Below are positions 26,358 to 35,084 of a stretch of DNA of 64,000 bases, one piece after another; within the stretch, counting starts at the first letter, position 1; the number at the start of each line of letters is the position of its first letter. The position numbers were made by a program, and so were the translations under genes. Source of the stretch: Pseudomonadales bacterium. GTDB lineage: Bacteria > Pseudomonadota > Gammaproteobacteria > Pseudomonadales > Azotimanducaceae. The notes under the pieces were generated by a model. The model was not told where the DNA came from. It was given only the letters and a program-made list of their open reading frames with translations, and made no database searches. The stretch lies in NCBI GenBank assembly GCA_012103505.1, contig WLWP01000001.1, positions 2,542,001-2,606,000 on the forward strand, written 5' to 3'.

Positions 26358-27647
26358 TTAAAGGCCTGGTCCGGGAACCATTGGCGTCCCGTCCGCAAAG
26401 CGACCCATGCGAAATCTGCTCAGGTCATGTTTCGGCGATCGGCCCATAACCATGTCGGCCATAACACTTCCTGCACCAGGACCAATGCCAAAACCGTGAC
26501 CGCTGAAGCCGGTCGCAAGATATAGGCCTGGGTGTTCAGGGATCTCATCCATGACAGGAACGACGTCTGGCGTCACATCGATCATCCCAGCCCATGCTTC
26601 CTCGAAAGGAAGTTCAGCGAGCTTCGGTACTCGTTTAGCCAACCCCTCACGCATCCTGGACAATGCCTTCGGCGAAGGCTCGGGGTTGAGAACACGAGTG
26701 TTCTCAAAAGGCGAAACTTCATCATCACGCCACTTCCGAGTGGGCGTCATTCGCTCAACTACGTCACCAGAAAACCGCAGGCGAATGAAACGCACGCTGG
26801 CACTCAATGCGGGTAAAAACTTGAAAAAGTGCCGGAAACTGTCTGCGCCAATGAAGTGTTCATTCGTATTGCTCGAGGCGACCGTGTAGCCACCATCATG
26901 GCGGCGACGTATTGCGACCTCGCCAAGTGCCACGTTGCCCGGATAGATGTCTGGCGCAGGCGCTGTGCGTGCGACGGTTGCACGAACGGTGAGTTGCGGC
27001 AAGTTAATGCCAAGATTGGCGAGAAATAGAGTCGACCAAGCACCGCCTGCACAGACGACCGCCTGAGTTCGAACGCTGCCATGTTCGGTGATCACTCCAG
27101 AAATCGAGCCGTTTTGGGTTTCAACCGATCGCACGGCACAAGACTCGCGAATAAAGCCACCGAGCGTGCGTAAGTTTCTGGCTAATGCAGGAACCGCTTT
27201 AAACGGTTCCGCGCGCCCATCACTCGGAGTATACATCGCACCGCGCCACTGCCCCGGCTTATCTCGCACAAGCTCATCAACCTCTGTTCCGGAGAGCATG
27301 CGAGTATCGAGTTGGTGTTGTGTGGCGGTCTGCATCCACTTCTCATATTCCTCAAGTTGGGAATCGTTCTCCGCAGCGTACATAACACCTTGGCGAGTGA
27401 AGCCGATATCTTCGTCTAGTTCTTTAGCAAAGCGTTCCCAGTGATTGATGCTATCAGTCACAATCGGCAGCTCCGCTGCGTCTCTCCCTTGCTGACGTAT
27501 CCACCCCCAGTTGCGACTGGACTGTTCACCCGCGACTCGGCCTTTATCACAAACAAGGACAGAAACGCCTTGTTTAGCTAGGAACCAAGCCGTCGAAATC
27601 CCAATCACACCGCCGCCGATAACGACAACATCAACGGTATCCGGCAA
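26358..27647 (-). CDS. FAD-dependent amino-acid-oxidase-family (DAO) oxidoreductase
   Basis: Flavoprotein of the DadA/glycine-oxidase family that oxidises amines or amino acids. It has the Rossmann motif VVVIGGGVIGISTAWFLA at residues 8-25, the family's SSRNWGWIRQQGRD stretch, a second dinucleotide contact AVVCAGGAWS, and the C-terminal FAD-binding GLYLATGFSGHGFGIGPGAG. The only standard start is TTG at 27647, leaving just seven residues before the nucleotide-binding strand. The same frame continues upstream without stop to 27689, where CTG follows AAGGA by six bases, adding 14 residues like those of relatives. The true start is therefore uncertain. It is divergent from the PPOX gene at 27946. 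Confidence 0.85.
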   Translation of the reverse strand: MPDTVDVVVIGGGVIGISTAWFLAKQGVSVLVCDKGRVAGEQSSRNWGWIRQQGRDAAELPIVTDSINHWERFAKELDEDIGFTRQGVMYAAENDSQLEEYEKWMQTATQHQLDTRMLSGTEVDELVRDKPGQWRGAMYTPSDGRAEPFKAVPALARNLRTLGGFIRESCAVRSVETQNGSISGVITEHGSVRTQAVVCAGGAWSTLFLANLGINLPQLTVRATVARTAPAPDIYPGNVALGEVAIRRRHDGGYTVASSNTNEHFIGADSFRHFFKFLPALSASVRFIRLRFSGDVVERMTPTRKWRDDEVSPFENTRVLNPEPSPKALSRMREGLAKRVPKLAELPFEEAWAGMIDVTPDVVPVMDEIPEHPGLYLATGFSGHGFGIGPGAGSVMADMVMGRSPKHDLSRFRMGRFADGTPMVPGPGL

Positions 27648-27945
27648 GGGATCGGAGAATGAGCGCGGTGTCGCGTCGCTGTATATCAGAACGGATCCTT
27701 AGAGCAACTGAGTCGTCATCATCTTGCAGCGAACCTTTGTTATCAAGCAGTGCTTGGCCTCATTACGACAAGCGCGAGACGTAGCTACCAAAGTTCGCGA
27801 GCAATTAACTGACGCTCGTCAACTGATCGGACCCAACTTGCAGCGCTAATCCACGGTGCGGACGTATCACAATATCGATCGACAACCGCTACCCTGGCCG
27901 TTACGGTTCCCGCTTAAGTCAGCCCAGTAACTCCGAGGAAGTACC
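27648..27945. other. Divergent intergenic region, about 298 bp
   Basis: Non-coding stretch between the divergent FAD oxidoreductase and PPOX/PhyH genes. The right end has a good GAGGAAG ribosome site for the ATG at 27946. Near 27687-27700 the minus strand has AAGGA followed by CTG, a possible start for the FAD gene. I see no clear palindrome, terminator or RNA gene. Confidence 0.5.
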
Positions 27946-28497
27946 ATGTCCGATCAATCAGTTAATTACGATGACGTAAAACAGTACCGGCTGGACCCGG
28001 ATCGCGAGCAGGAGTTGATCAATTCTGCTGGTGAGTGTGTCTTTATTTGGGCAAACAAAGCAGGTCACCCCATCGGGGTGATAACAGCGTATGTGCCAGT
28101 GAAAGGAAAAATTTGGATGACAGCAACCCGTGAACGCGTACGGATCAAGGCCATCGGGAGAGATGGCCGATCATCCTGTGTGTTTACCTCCAAAGGGACG
28201 CCTATGGGTGGTGGTAAAACCGTTACGTATAAAGGACATACGATCATTCATGACGATCTGGAAACGAAGCGGTGGTTCTACGAACTTCTAGCCCAAGGTA
28301 TGGCTGGACGTCCAGACGATGGGAATGAGTTCACGCGCAACCTAAAGCCAGACCTTTTCGTGAAATTTCTAGATACACCTGAACGGGTGGTACTAGAGTT
28401 TACTCCCGAGCTATCAATACCCTTCGACGGCGACAAGATGGCAGCTGGAACCGCCGCCGCCTATGCGCAGTTTGCAGCCGAAGAATCTAAGGACTAA
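27946..28497 (+). CDS. Pyridoxamine 5'-phosphate oxidase family protein
   Basis: Split-barrel FMN or F420-binding protein of 183 residues. The N-terminal pattern ECVFIWANKAGHPIGVITAY, then KIWMTATRERVRIKAI, gives the barrel strands with the Arg/Lys phosphate contacts common to PPOX proteins, and SCVFTSKGTPMGGGKTVTYKG follows. A strong ribosome site (GAGGAAG) precedes the ATG. It is 31 bp upstream of the PhyH dioxygenase gene on the same strand, forming a two-gene unit. It is distinct from the other two PPOX genes here (19267 and 42725). Confidence 0.82.
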   Translation: MSDQSVNYDDVKQYRLDPDREQELINSAGECVFIWANKAGHPIGVITAYVPVKGKIWMTATRERVRIKAIGRDGRSSCVFTSKGTPMGGGKTVTYKGHTIIHDDLETKRWFYELLAQGMAGRPDDGNEFTRNLKPDLFVKFLDTPERVVLEFTPELSIPFDGDKMAAGTAAAYAQFAAEESKD

Positions 28498-28528
28498 GTT
28501 ATAAGTCGCACGAGAATAGGAAAGCACA

Positions 28529-29446
28529 ATGTCTGAAGCCATAAATATCAAGAGCGAGACGCTCGCAGATGAATTTCAGCGCGACGGTGCCGTACTAATA
28601 AAAGATGTGTTAACCACCGACTGGGTAGCTCTCCTCGAAGAAGGCTTGGAAACTGCCCAAGAAAACCCGGATGGCATGTCATTTGGGGTTAACCAGCCGC
28701 TGCGTATCGATCAGTTCCCTGCACGCAACAACGAAAGCCTTGCTCGACTAATGTCGGAATCGCCAATCGCAGAAATCGTCGGGAGCGTTCTCGGTGGTCC
28801 AGTGCGATTTTACATGGACCAAATGTTCTACAAGCCTGCCGGGATGATCGCACCAAGCGCATGGCATCAAGACACGTGTTACTACAATGTCATCGGTTCC
28901 GATCTCGTTCGAGCTTGGGTGTGTGCAGATCCTGTGCCTCGAGATCTCAGTCTTGAGGTTGTACGCGGATCGCATTTGTGGAACGTCACCTATCGACCAC
29001 CCGTGGGTCAAGATCCCGGTGAGGACCCAGAGCGGGCCGAAGCACTACAAGCTGCAGTGTCTCGAGGTGAGCGATTGATCGGGAAAGAAGCTTTTGAGAC
29101 ATGGACATATTTCGATTCACTAGCGGACGACAGCTTGCCTGTGCTGCCGGATATCGAAGCACAACGCGACAGTTTCGATATCTTGGGCTGGGACTATGAA
29201 CCAGGCGATGTCATCTTGTTTCACGGCAACATTTTGCATTCAGCTCGAGGCGGCGTGCACCTGCCCCATCCGAGACGAAGCCACGCCTCGCTTTGGGCAG
29301 GATCAGACGTCAGATACCTTCATCGACGCAGCCAAGCGATTCCAGATCCCATTGGTCTATATGACCACGAACCGAAGGATGGGCAGCCCTTGAGTGATTT
29401 CCCAGACGTGTTCCCGCTGGGATGGGCACCGTCATCTGACAGCTAG
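28529..29446 (+). CDS. Phytanoyl-CoA dioxygenase (PhyH) family protein
   Basis: Fe(II)/2-oxoglutarate-dependent hydroxylase of 305 residues. The double-stranded beta-helix iron site is visible: His and Asp in SAWHQDTCYYN, and the distal His in GDVILFHGNILHSA, followed by an Arg-containing RRSHASLW for 2-oxoglutarate. The N-terminus LADEFQRDGAVLIKDVL is typical of the PhyH family. AGGAAAG lies upstream of the ATG. It is probably co-transcribed with the PPOX gene and is convergent with the HAD gene. Substrate unknown. Confidence 0.9.
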   Translation: MSEAINIKSETLADEFQRDGAVLIKDVLTTDWVALLEEGLETAQENPDGMSFGVNQPLRIDQFPARNNESLARLMSESPIAEIVGSVLGGPVRFYMDQMFYKPAGMIAPSAWHQDTCYYNVIGSDLVRAWVCADPVPRDLSLEVVRGSHLWNVTYRPPVGQDPGEDPERAEALQAAVSRGERLIGKEAFETWTYFDSLADDSLPVLPDIEAQRDSFDILGWDYEPGDVILFHGNILHSARGGVHLPHPRRSHASLWAGSDVRYLHRRSQAIPDPIGLYDHEPKDGQPLSDFPDVFPLGWAPSSDS

Positions 29447-29459
29447 GGAGTCACGGCGA

Positions 29460-30257
29460 CTAACCGAGTAAGCTCTGCAGCTTAGCGATCACACCATCGA
29501 CACCGACGCCGGTGAGGATTTCCTTCGCAGATTCACGCGCATATGGATCGCAATGTTCTGGCGCAGCGCTTTGTCCCGCCCAACTCAACATCGATACATC
29601 GTTCACACTATCCCCGATCGCTAGCACTTCATCTCGCGCCACGCCAAACTCTTCAGCCATGATACGAACAGCTTCGCCCTTGCTCGCGTCAGGTGCGTGG
29701 ATGGCGGTGACTGAGGGGAAATCTAAGAGCGTAATTCGCGGACCATAGCGTGCCTCAAGAAACCGATGCACCTCGCTGCTTCTATCTACGCTACTGATAA
29801 TGTCTATACCAGTAGCCCGCACACCTGATAGGTGTGGTGCCTCGTTCACCTCCATCTCGACCCGAGAAACATCCGCGAAAAACTCTGCCGCGGGGACGCG
29901 CGAAGTGACGAGATACCGTTCATGATCGAACCAAGCTAAAGGCCAAGCGTGCTGAGACGCATAGGTGAACAGGTCCGTGGCAATGGACTCTTCAATCGAG
30001 CACCCGTGCCGAAGCGTACCGTCTTTTTCGTGCACCGACGCGCCTTGCTGGCAAATCACAGGTAACTCTATGCCCAGATGTCGGGCGATATAGGCCGTCC
30101 CGGGGTACATCCGACCTGTTGCCAACACAACAATAATGCCTGCCTCTTGCAGCCCACCAATGGCCCGCACAAAGCGATCGTCTGGGAGCTCATCGACAGA
30201 CACCCCCGGTACAAGTAACGTGCCATCGATATCGAGCGCGACCATCTGAACAGTCAT
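29460..30257 (-). CDS. Cof-type HAD-IIB hydrolase
   Basis: Cytosolic haloacid-dehalogenase-superfamily phosphatase of 265 residues. Motif I is VALDIDGTLL (nucleophile Asp), motif II is VVLATGRMY, the conserved Lys lies in APDASKGEAVRIM, and motif IV is VLAIGDSVNDVSML. The inserted cap matches the Cof (type IIB) subgroup, whose members dephosphorylate sugar phosphates or flavin precursors; it is not a dehalogenase. Strong AAGGTGGATG ribosome site. It lies 60 bp downstream of the IYD-like gene on the same strand. Confidence 0.9.
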   Translation of the reverse strand: MTVQMVALDIDGTLLVPGVSVDELPDDRFVRAIGGLQEAGIIVVLATGRMYPGTAYIARHLGIELPVICQQGASVHEKDGTLRHGCSIEESIATDLFTYASQHAWPLAWFDHERYLVTSRVPAAEFFADVSRVEMEVNEAPHLSGVRATGIDIISSVDRSSEVHRFLEARYGPRITLLDFPSVTAIHAPDASKGEAVRIMAEEFGVARDEVLAIGDSVNDVSMLSWAGQSAAPEHCDPYARESAKEILTGVGVDGVIAKLQSLLG

Positions 30258-30317
30258 GTTACATCCACCTTACTTATCACCTTGTTAGAATAGGTTTGAA
30301 ATCGAAAATCGTCATCA

Positions 30318-30989
30318 CTAGGACCGGTAGGTCACGTATTCATCCAGGGGCTTGCGACTAATGTTAGGCACTTTGGCGCCCTCCGCTGGATACCCAACCA
30401 CCAACAACAAATACGGTCGTTCCGTTTTTGGCCGTTCAAGAATCTTGTTCAAAAATCCCATCGGACTCGGCGTGTGGGTGAGGCATGCCAACCCAGCTTT
30501 GTGTAACGCGGTGATCAGCATCCCCGTCGCAAGCCCTGTCGACTCCATTGGATAGTAGTGTTTGACCTTGCGCCCGTCAGATAGCTGACCGACAGTTTGA
30601 GCAAACACCGCGATCAGCACCGGCGCTGTCTGCAGAAACTCTTTATCAGCATCCGTGCCGAGCGGCGCGAGCGCATCCAACCATTCTTGTGGTGCTCGCC
30701 GGGTATAAAATTCCCGCTCCTCTTCCTCGGCTGCGAACCGAATCTCACGTTTCGTTTCAGATCCAGTTACCACAACAAAATGCCACGGCTGCAGGTTAGC
30801 ACCACTTGGGGCAGTGCCTGCCGCCCGTAAGGCTTTTTCGACGACACCAGGAGGCAACGGCTCGCTGGAAAATTCACGGACGGTACGCCGCGACTGCATC
30901 TGTTCGTAAAAGCGTTCTGCTCTCGCTGCCATTTCGCCCTCGGGACGACGCTCGTAGTCGTCGTATGGCACAAACTCTGGCTGCTTCAT
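30318..30989 (-). CDS. Iodotyrosine-deiodinase-like nitroreductase-family flavoprotein
   Basis: A 223-residue FMN enzyme of the nitroreductase fold that matches iodotyrosine deiodinase (IYD) unusually well. IYD reductively removes iodine or bromine from halotyrosines. Seen here: SRRTVREF (residues 33-40, FMN phosphate), [13 protein letters not shown], and the IYD lid EEEEREFY with Glu91 and Tyr95, plus Lys116 in DKEFLQTAP. Glu, Tyr and Lys at this spacing bind the amino-acid zwitterion in characterised IYDs and are what separates them from other nitroreductases. [11 protein letters not shown] and [13 protein letters not shown] also fit. The ribosome site is TAGGAAG. A general nitroreductase remains possible without assay. 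Confidence 0.85.
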   Translation of the reverse strand: MKQPEFVPYDDYERRPEGEMAARAERFYEQMQSRRTVREFSSEPLPPGVVEKALRAAGTAPSGANLQPWHFVVVTGSETKREIRFAAEEEEREFYTRRAPQEWLDALAPLGTDADKEFLQTAPVLIAVFAQTVGQLSDGRKVKHYYPMESTGLATGMLITALHKAGLACLTHTPSPMGFLNKILERPKTERPYLLLVVGYPAEGAKVPNISRKPLDEYVTYRS

Positions 30990-31181
30990 GTTTACTTCCT
31001 ATTCACTTTCGCTTTTCGATTCGCTTCCGGTATTTTCGCTTCATCTATCTGAGCCGCTCAGCACGCGAATTGGCAATCAGAGCACGAAAGGGTGTTCACG
31101 AATTCCAACGTCACCTGCCTCTGGCTGCAAACAAGCCGCCACGTTATTCTAACCACACCTTTTATCCATTAGTTAGTAAAC

Positions 31182-32324
31182 ATGGCAGAACCCGCACAGC
31201 CCACCGCAGATGACGCTGTCTTCGTCGACGATCTAGCCAATCAAATCGACCCAGTAGATTGGATCCCAGAGGTCTTGATGCCATCTTGGGAAGTCGTTCA
31301 ACAGTATCCAATATTGGGTTCGTTGGCAGTTCTGTTATCCGCCTACCTTTTCGCTCTTCTGTCTCGTGCTTTCTTCAGCGTTGTCTTGGTCCGACTGGTT
31401 ACCAAATCTGAGTGGCACTTAGATGACGTTCTCGTCGATAGCTTGAAACGACCTGTGTTCACAACAATATTATTTTTAGGAATTATTCTCGCTGTTCGTG
31501 TCGCGAATCTCACGACAGGGGTTGGCTTTTTTATCAACCTGGCCGCTTCGGTAATTATTGTCAGTTGGATGCTGGCCTTTTTGCGTCTTTCAACAGACGT
31601 ACTCACGCATCTCTCAAATCACCCAGCCGCTTCGCTCGTCGAACCAAGGACCATCCCTTTATTCGACTTAGTCATCAAACTTATCGCTATCCTGCTGGCC
31701 AGTTACACGCTGTTGCTGGTCTGGGGCATCAACCCAGTTGGATGGTTGGCATCGGCAGGCATAGTCGGCATTGCAGTCGGTTTCGCTGCGAAAGACACCT
31801 TGGCAAACTTATTTTCTGGCTTGTTTATCCTTGCTGATTCACCTTATCAGATAGGGGACTTTATCAATCTCGATAGCGGCGAACGTGGGGAAATTATCGC
31901 CATCGGCATGCGCAGCACGCGCCTGCTTACGCGCAGCGATGTGGAGATTACGGTGCCAAACGCGGTCATCGCTAACGCCAAAATTACTAACGAAAGCGGT
32001 GGTCCGACACCTAAGCTTCGTATTGGAATTCCTGTTGGGGTGGCGTACGGGACGAATGCCGATGACGTCGTTGCTCTACTACAAGAGACGGGGCTCGCCC
32101 ATACTGAAACCTGCTCAGATCCTGAGCCACGCGTGCGCATGCGAGCTTTCGGGGCTTCTAGCCTCGACTTCGAACTCTTGTGTTGGATATTGGATCCCCG
32201 CGACCGTGGCCGTATCCGCCACGAACTGCTCCTGGATGTGTACCGTGCTTTCGGCGAGAAAGGTATTGAGATTCCTTATTCCAAGCACGATATCTATATA
32301 AAAACCGCTCAAGACGAAGAGTAG
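31182..32324 (+). CDS. MscS-family mechanosensitive ion channel
   Basis: Inner-membrane channel of 380 residues gated by membrane tension. Five hydrophobic helices precede the pore helix INPVGWLASAGIVGIAVGFAAKDTLANLFSG, of which GIAVGFAAKDTLANLFSG is the MscS signature. The beta domain then reads DFINLDSGERGEIIAIG and the cytoplasmic vestibule TVPNAVIANAKITN. The weak start context (TTAGTAAAC) gives no clear ribosome site. It is convergent with the MFS gene and probably monocistronic. Confidence 0.92.
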   Translation: MAEPAQPTADDAVFVDDLANQIDPVDWIPEVLMPSWEVVQQYPILGSLAVLLSAYLFALLSRAFFSVVLVRLVTKSEWHLDDVLVDSLKRPVFTTILFLGIILAVRVANLTTGVGFFINLAASVIIVSWMLAFLRLSTDVLTHLSNHPAASLVEPRTIPLFDLVIKLIAILLASYTLLLVWGINPVGWLASAGIVGIAVGFAAKDTLANLFSGLFILADSPYQIGDFINLDSGERGEIIAIGMRSTRLLTRSDVEITVPNAVIANAKITNESGGPTPKLRIGIPVGVAYGTNADDVVALLQETGLAHTETCSDPEPRVRMRAFGASSLDFELLCWILDPRDRGRIRHELLLDVYRAFGEKGIEIPYSKHDIYIKTAQDEE

Positions 32325-32337
32325 CTATTCGTGCTCA

Positions 32338-33681
32338 TTAGAGTCTCCCATCCCTTGGGTTTTTGTCTAGCGGTTGTCGTAAGAATACGGCGGCGACAAG
32401 CAAACAGCACAACGGCGGTATACAAGCAAAGGCAGCAGACCGAAAATCGCCAAACACATCGTTAGCGAGCGAAAACAAGACGGGGCCTATGGCGCTAGCA
32501 AGCACGGTGATGGAAGTGTTCAGACCACTGATTTCTCCCAGATGGAGGACACCAAACTGACGGACAAACACAAGATTGGATAGTACTCCCCACAGACCAC
32601 CACCAGTCCCAAAGCCTATGACAAGCATCCAATAGCCCGAGGCTTGATCCAGGGTCGTAAGACCATAGGCGCCTAACAAAAATGCACACAACATAAGAAC
32701 AAGAAAGGGTTTTAGGCGTGTGTAATCTGATAGTGCGCTCGCCGACAGGTTTACACACACAGAGACAATCGCGGATGGCACAAAGTAAGCAAACGCTTCG
32801 GTTCTCGAGCGGCCTACTTCGGCAAATATCGCTGCGATGTGAAAAGTTACCGCAGTACCGAACATCGCGTGCATAGACAGAGCGAGAGAGTACATCCAGA
32901 AGACCGGGTTTCTACGCACTTCCGCAAGACCATGTGACCGCGGTAACTCATCAACGGCGAGATCCACCGTGTCAGGCGGCTCTCCATCTACCCTGAGTCC
33001 GCAGGCGGAGGGTGAATCACGAACCACAAGTAGTGCAATTGCACCGAAGCCCAAGCCGACGGCCACCGCCATTGCCCAAAGCGCTCCACGCCAACCGAAG
33101 GTATCGATTAACAAAGCAAGCACAACCGGTGCAATGGAGAAGCCCAGCGAGACGAAGACTCCTCGTACACCACTAACCAAACCACGTCGCCGCTCGAACC
33201 AAACCAAGAGAACGTTTCTAGACGCGCTGGTCAATACACCTTGGCCCGTAAAGCGCACGCCAAAGTAACAAATTGTTATGAGCACAAAGGAAAAGACCGA
33301 GATGTCTAGCCCGGATAAAGAGGCGAGCTTGGTGCTCACCCAATCGACCATCCCAATAATCAGCAGCGTAACTGCCAGGCCCAAAGATGCAGCCACAATG
33401 AGCAGCCTCGCACCCAACATGTCGTACCAACGCCCTGCCCTGGTCAGAAAGAAGGCACTCCCCATGGTGCCGATGAGATAGGCCGTAGCAAGCTCAGTTC
33501 GGGTTAGATGAAACGCCGTTATAAACTCATCAGCGAATACCGCCATACCCATGGTCTGGCCCGGAATACTCATCAAGAATCCGAGCGTCGACACAACGGC
33601 AATAACCCAACCGTAGAAGTAGGGCTGTTTTCCAGCCGCAAAGGGCCAGTCTGCTCTCAATTTATTGCCGAGCGAGGTCAT
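32338..33681 (-). CDS. MFS transporter
   Basis: Twelve-helix major-facilitator permease of 447 residues. YFYGWVIAVVSTLGFLMSIPGQTMG opens the first helix in the manner of monocarboxylate/OFA-type carriers, and GRWYDMLGARLLIV carries the loop 2-3 signature. A central cytoplasmic loop (VDGEPPDTVDLAVDEL) separates the two halves. The substrate cannot be told. CGGAGACG lies upstream of the ATG. CCCA-TCCCT-TGGG followed by T5 near 32349-32366 could act as a weak terminator for the convergent MscS gene. Confidence 0.88.
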   Translation of the reverse strand: MTSLGNKLRADWPFAAGKQPYFYGWVIAVVSTLGFLMSIPGQTMGMAVFADEFITAFHLTRTELATAYLIGTMGSAFFLTRAGRWYDMLGARLLIVAASLGLAVTLLIIGMVDWVSTKLASLSGLDISVFSFVLITICYFGVRFTGQGVLTSASRNVLLVWFERRRGLVSGVRGVFVSLGFSIAPVVLALLIDTFGWRGALWAMAVAVGLGFGAIALLVVRDSPSACGLRVDGEPPDTVDLAVDELPRSHGLAEVRRNPVFWMYSLALSMHAMFGTAVTFHIAAIFAEVGRSRTEAFAYFVPSAIVSVCVNLSASALSDYTRLKPFLVLMLCAFLLGAYGLTTLDQASGYWMLVIGFGTGGGLWGVLSNLVFVRQFGVLHLGEISGLNTSITVLASAIGPVLFSLANDVFGDFRSAAFACIPPLCCLLVAAVFLRQPLDKNPRDGRL

Positions 33682-33737
33682 ACGTCTCCGCGGGCCAGGG
33701 CGAGTAAGAGTTGTTTGGTCGGACTGTTTAGTCAGAT

Positions 33738-34559
33738 CTAAAGTATGTAGGCATCACCTGATGCTCGGACGGTGATCTCACTGATTGCAACGCCCCAAGG
33801 CTGATCCATCACATAGATTATCTGGTCAGCAAGATGCTCAGGATCGAGGGCATAATACTCAATATGATCAGGATCGGTGTACTCAGCAGGCAGATCTCCC
33901 GCCTGATGCGCTTGCATCAGCTGACTGTAGGCTGGTGCATTTTGACCGAGGATGCCAACGATCGCCTCCGGGTTAACAATACCTGCGCCGAGGTTCGTCC
34001 CAGGCACACCAGTTGGTTTAACCGTCGTCACCTTTATTTTGCCTTGAGCTTCCATGCGCAATGAGGATGATAGGAAATCGACCGCGGCCTTGGTCGCACC
34101 GTACACCCCAGCGCCAACCACCGGAAAATTGCCATAGATCGACGACAGGTTAATAACTTGACCTCTCCCCTGAGCAATCATTTGATCGTAAACCGCAGCG
34201 ATGCCATGCAATACACCTTTAAAGTTGATATCAACACAGCTTGTCCATGCGTCCATCGCTTTGTCATGATCGCTGTAGAACGCCAACGGCATGACCCCTG
34301 CGTTGTTAATCATCACATCGACTCGCCCCCACAACTCAACCGCTTGTTGCACCCCTCTCTTTAAATCGTCGAGCTGGGTAACATCTGCGACCGCGGTGTG
34401 CATGCCAGGAAATTCGTTGTCTAAAACTTCTAGGGCATCACGATCTACATCTAAGGCCAACACTTGCGCTCCGCGAGCGACACTTTTTTGCGCGACTAGG
34501 CGTCCGAAACCGCTGCCCGCGCCGGTGATAACGATTACTTTGTCTTTGAGGTGATCCAT
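33738..34559 (-). CDS. Short-chain dehydrogenase/reductase (SDR)
   Basis: Classical SDR of 273 residues. The cofactor motif is VITGAGSGFGRLVA, followed by ALDVD (Asp typical of NAD preference), INNAGVMPL, and the catalytic Ser-Tyr-Lys set in NLSSIYGN and VYGATKAA. The PTGVPGT stretch follows the active site. A C-terminal DPDHIEYYALDPEHLADQI segment is less usual. AAGGAACTGA precedes the ATG. It reads in the same direction as the neighbouring MFS and GFA genes. Confidence 0.9.
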   Translation of the reverse strand: MDHLKDKVIVITGAGSGFGRLVAQKSVARGAQVLALDVDRDALEVLDNEFPGMHTAVADVTQLDDLKRGVQQAVELWGRVDVMINNAGVMPLAFYSDHDKAMDAWTSCVDINFKGVLHGIAAVYDQMIAQGRGQVINLSSIYGNFPVVGAGVYGATKAAVDFLSSSLRMEAQGKIKVTTVKPTGVPGTNLGAGIVNPEAIVGILGQNAPAYSQLMQAHQAGDLPAEYTDPDHIEYYALDPEHLADQIIYVMDQPWGVAISEITVRASGDAYIL

Positions 34560-34580
34560 TCAGTTCCTTGGGGTCCCTAT

Positions 34581-34625
34581 GTTAATGGGGAGATTAATGG
34601 GGGGGTTAGTGAGGAGGTTAATGAG
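34581..34625. repeat. Degenerate 11-12 bp tandem array (about four units)
   Basis: Four consecutive G-rich units of 11-12 bp, of the form G(G/A)TTAATGGGGA with changes, fill most of the 82-bp gap between the SDR start and the GFA-protein stop. No hairpin is evident. It may be a slippage-derived array. Confidence 0.65.
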
Positions 34626-34641
34626 ACCATAAATAAGGTGC

Positions 34642-35043
34642 TTATTGAGAATCCATCTGCGGTACGCCCTCGGCCAACTCGACCCAATTTTGCTTAGTGC
34701 TACACCAAGCATGAAATTGCGGCTCGAAATCAGAGGTGTCATCCATGGTGCCAGACTTTAGAAAGACCGTATCTGGCTGCGAAGGGATCAGAGAATAGAT
34801 TGGGGAACCACAGGTCCCGCAAAAGTACCGCTCAACTTGATTGCCGCTTAGCGTGTCACCATCCATGTACAGGGTTGGTTCGCCTGTCATAGTGAATTCT
34901 GACCTTCGCACGCCGGCCAATGTAGAGAACGCAGAACCCGCTTGTCGCTGACAGTTTTTGCAATGACAAATACCAGTCATAGCCGGTGCGTTTGGAAATT
35001 CATACGATACTTGTCCGCAAAGACATCGGCCTGAGTAGCTCAC
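34642..35043 (-). CDS. GFA-family (Mss4-fold) zinc protein
   Basis: Small (133 residues) glutathione-dependent formaldehyde-activating/CENP-V-like protein. The zinc ligands are visible as GRCLCG (Cys7, Cys9), ICHCKNCQR (Cys26, Cys28, Cys31) and RYFCGTCGSP. Members bind zinc structurally and catalytically, and most have no proven reaction. Translation starts at GTG with AGGGAGAA seven or so bases upstream. It lies downstream of the acyl-CoA ligase gene on the same strand, 41 bp away. Confidence 0.9.
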   Translation of the reverse strand: MSYSGRCLCGQVSYEFPNAPAMTGICHCKNCQRQAGSAFSTLAGVRRSEFTMTGEPTLYMDGDTLSGNQVERYFCGTCGSPIYSLIPSQPDTVFLKSGTMDDTSDFEPQFHAWCSTKQNWVELAEGVPQMDSQ

Positions 35044-35084
35044 GGTAATTTCTCCCTAAGTTCTATCTTGTAATTATCTTGCAA

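Noticed and set aside
29460..30257. Haloacid dehalogenase partner for the deiodinases
   Set aside because: Motifs are those of Cof-type phosphatases and lack haloacid dehalogenase features, so no dehalogenase role is claimed.
32346..32366. Rho-independent terminator for the MscS gene
   Set aside because: Only a 4-bp CCCA/TGGG stem with five T's, lying inside the convergent MFS gene; too weak to list on its own.
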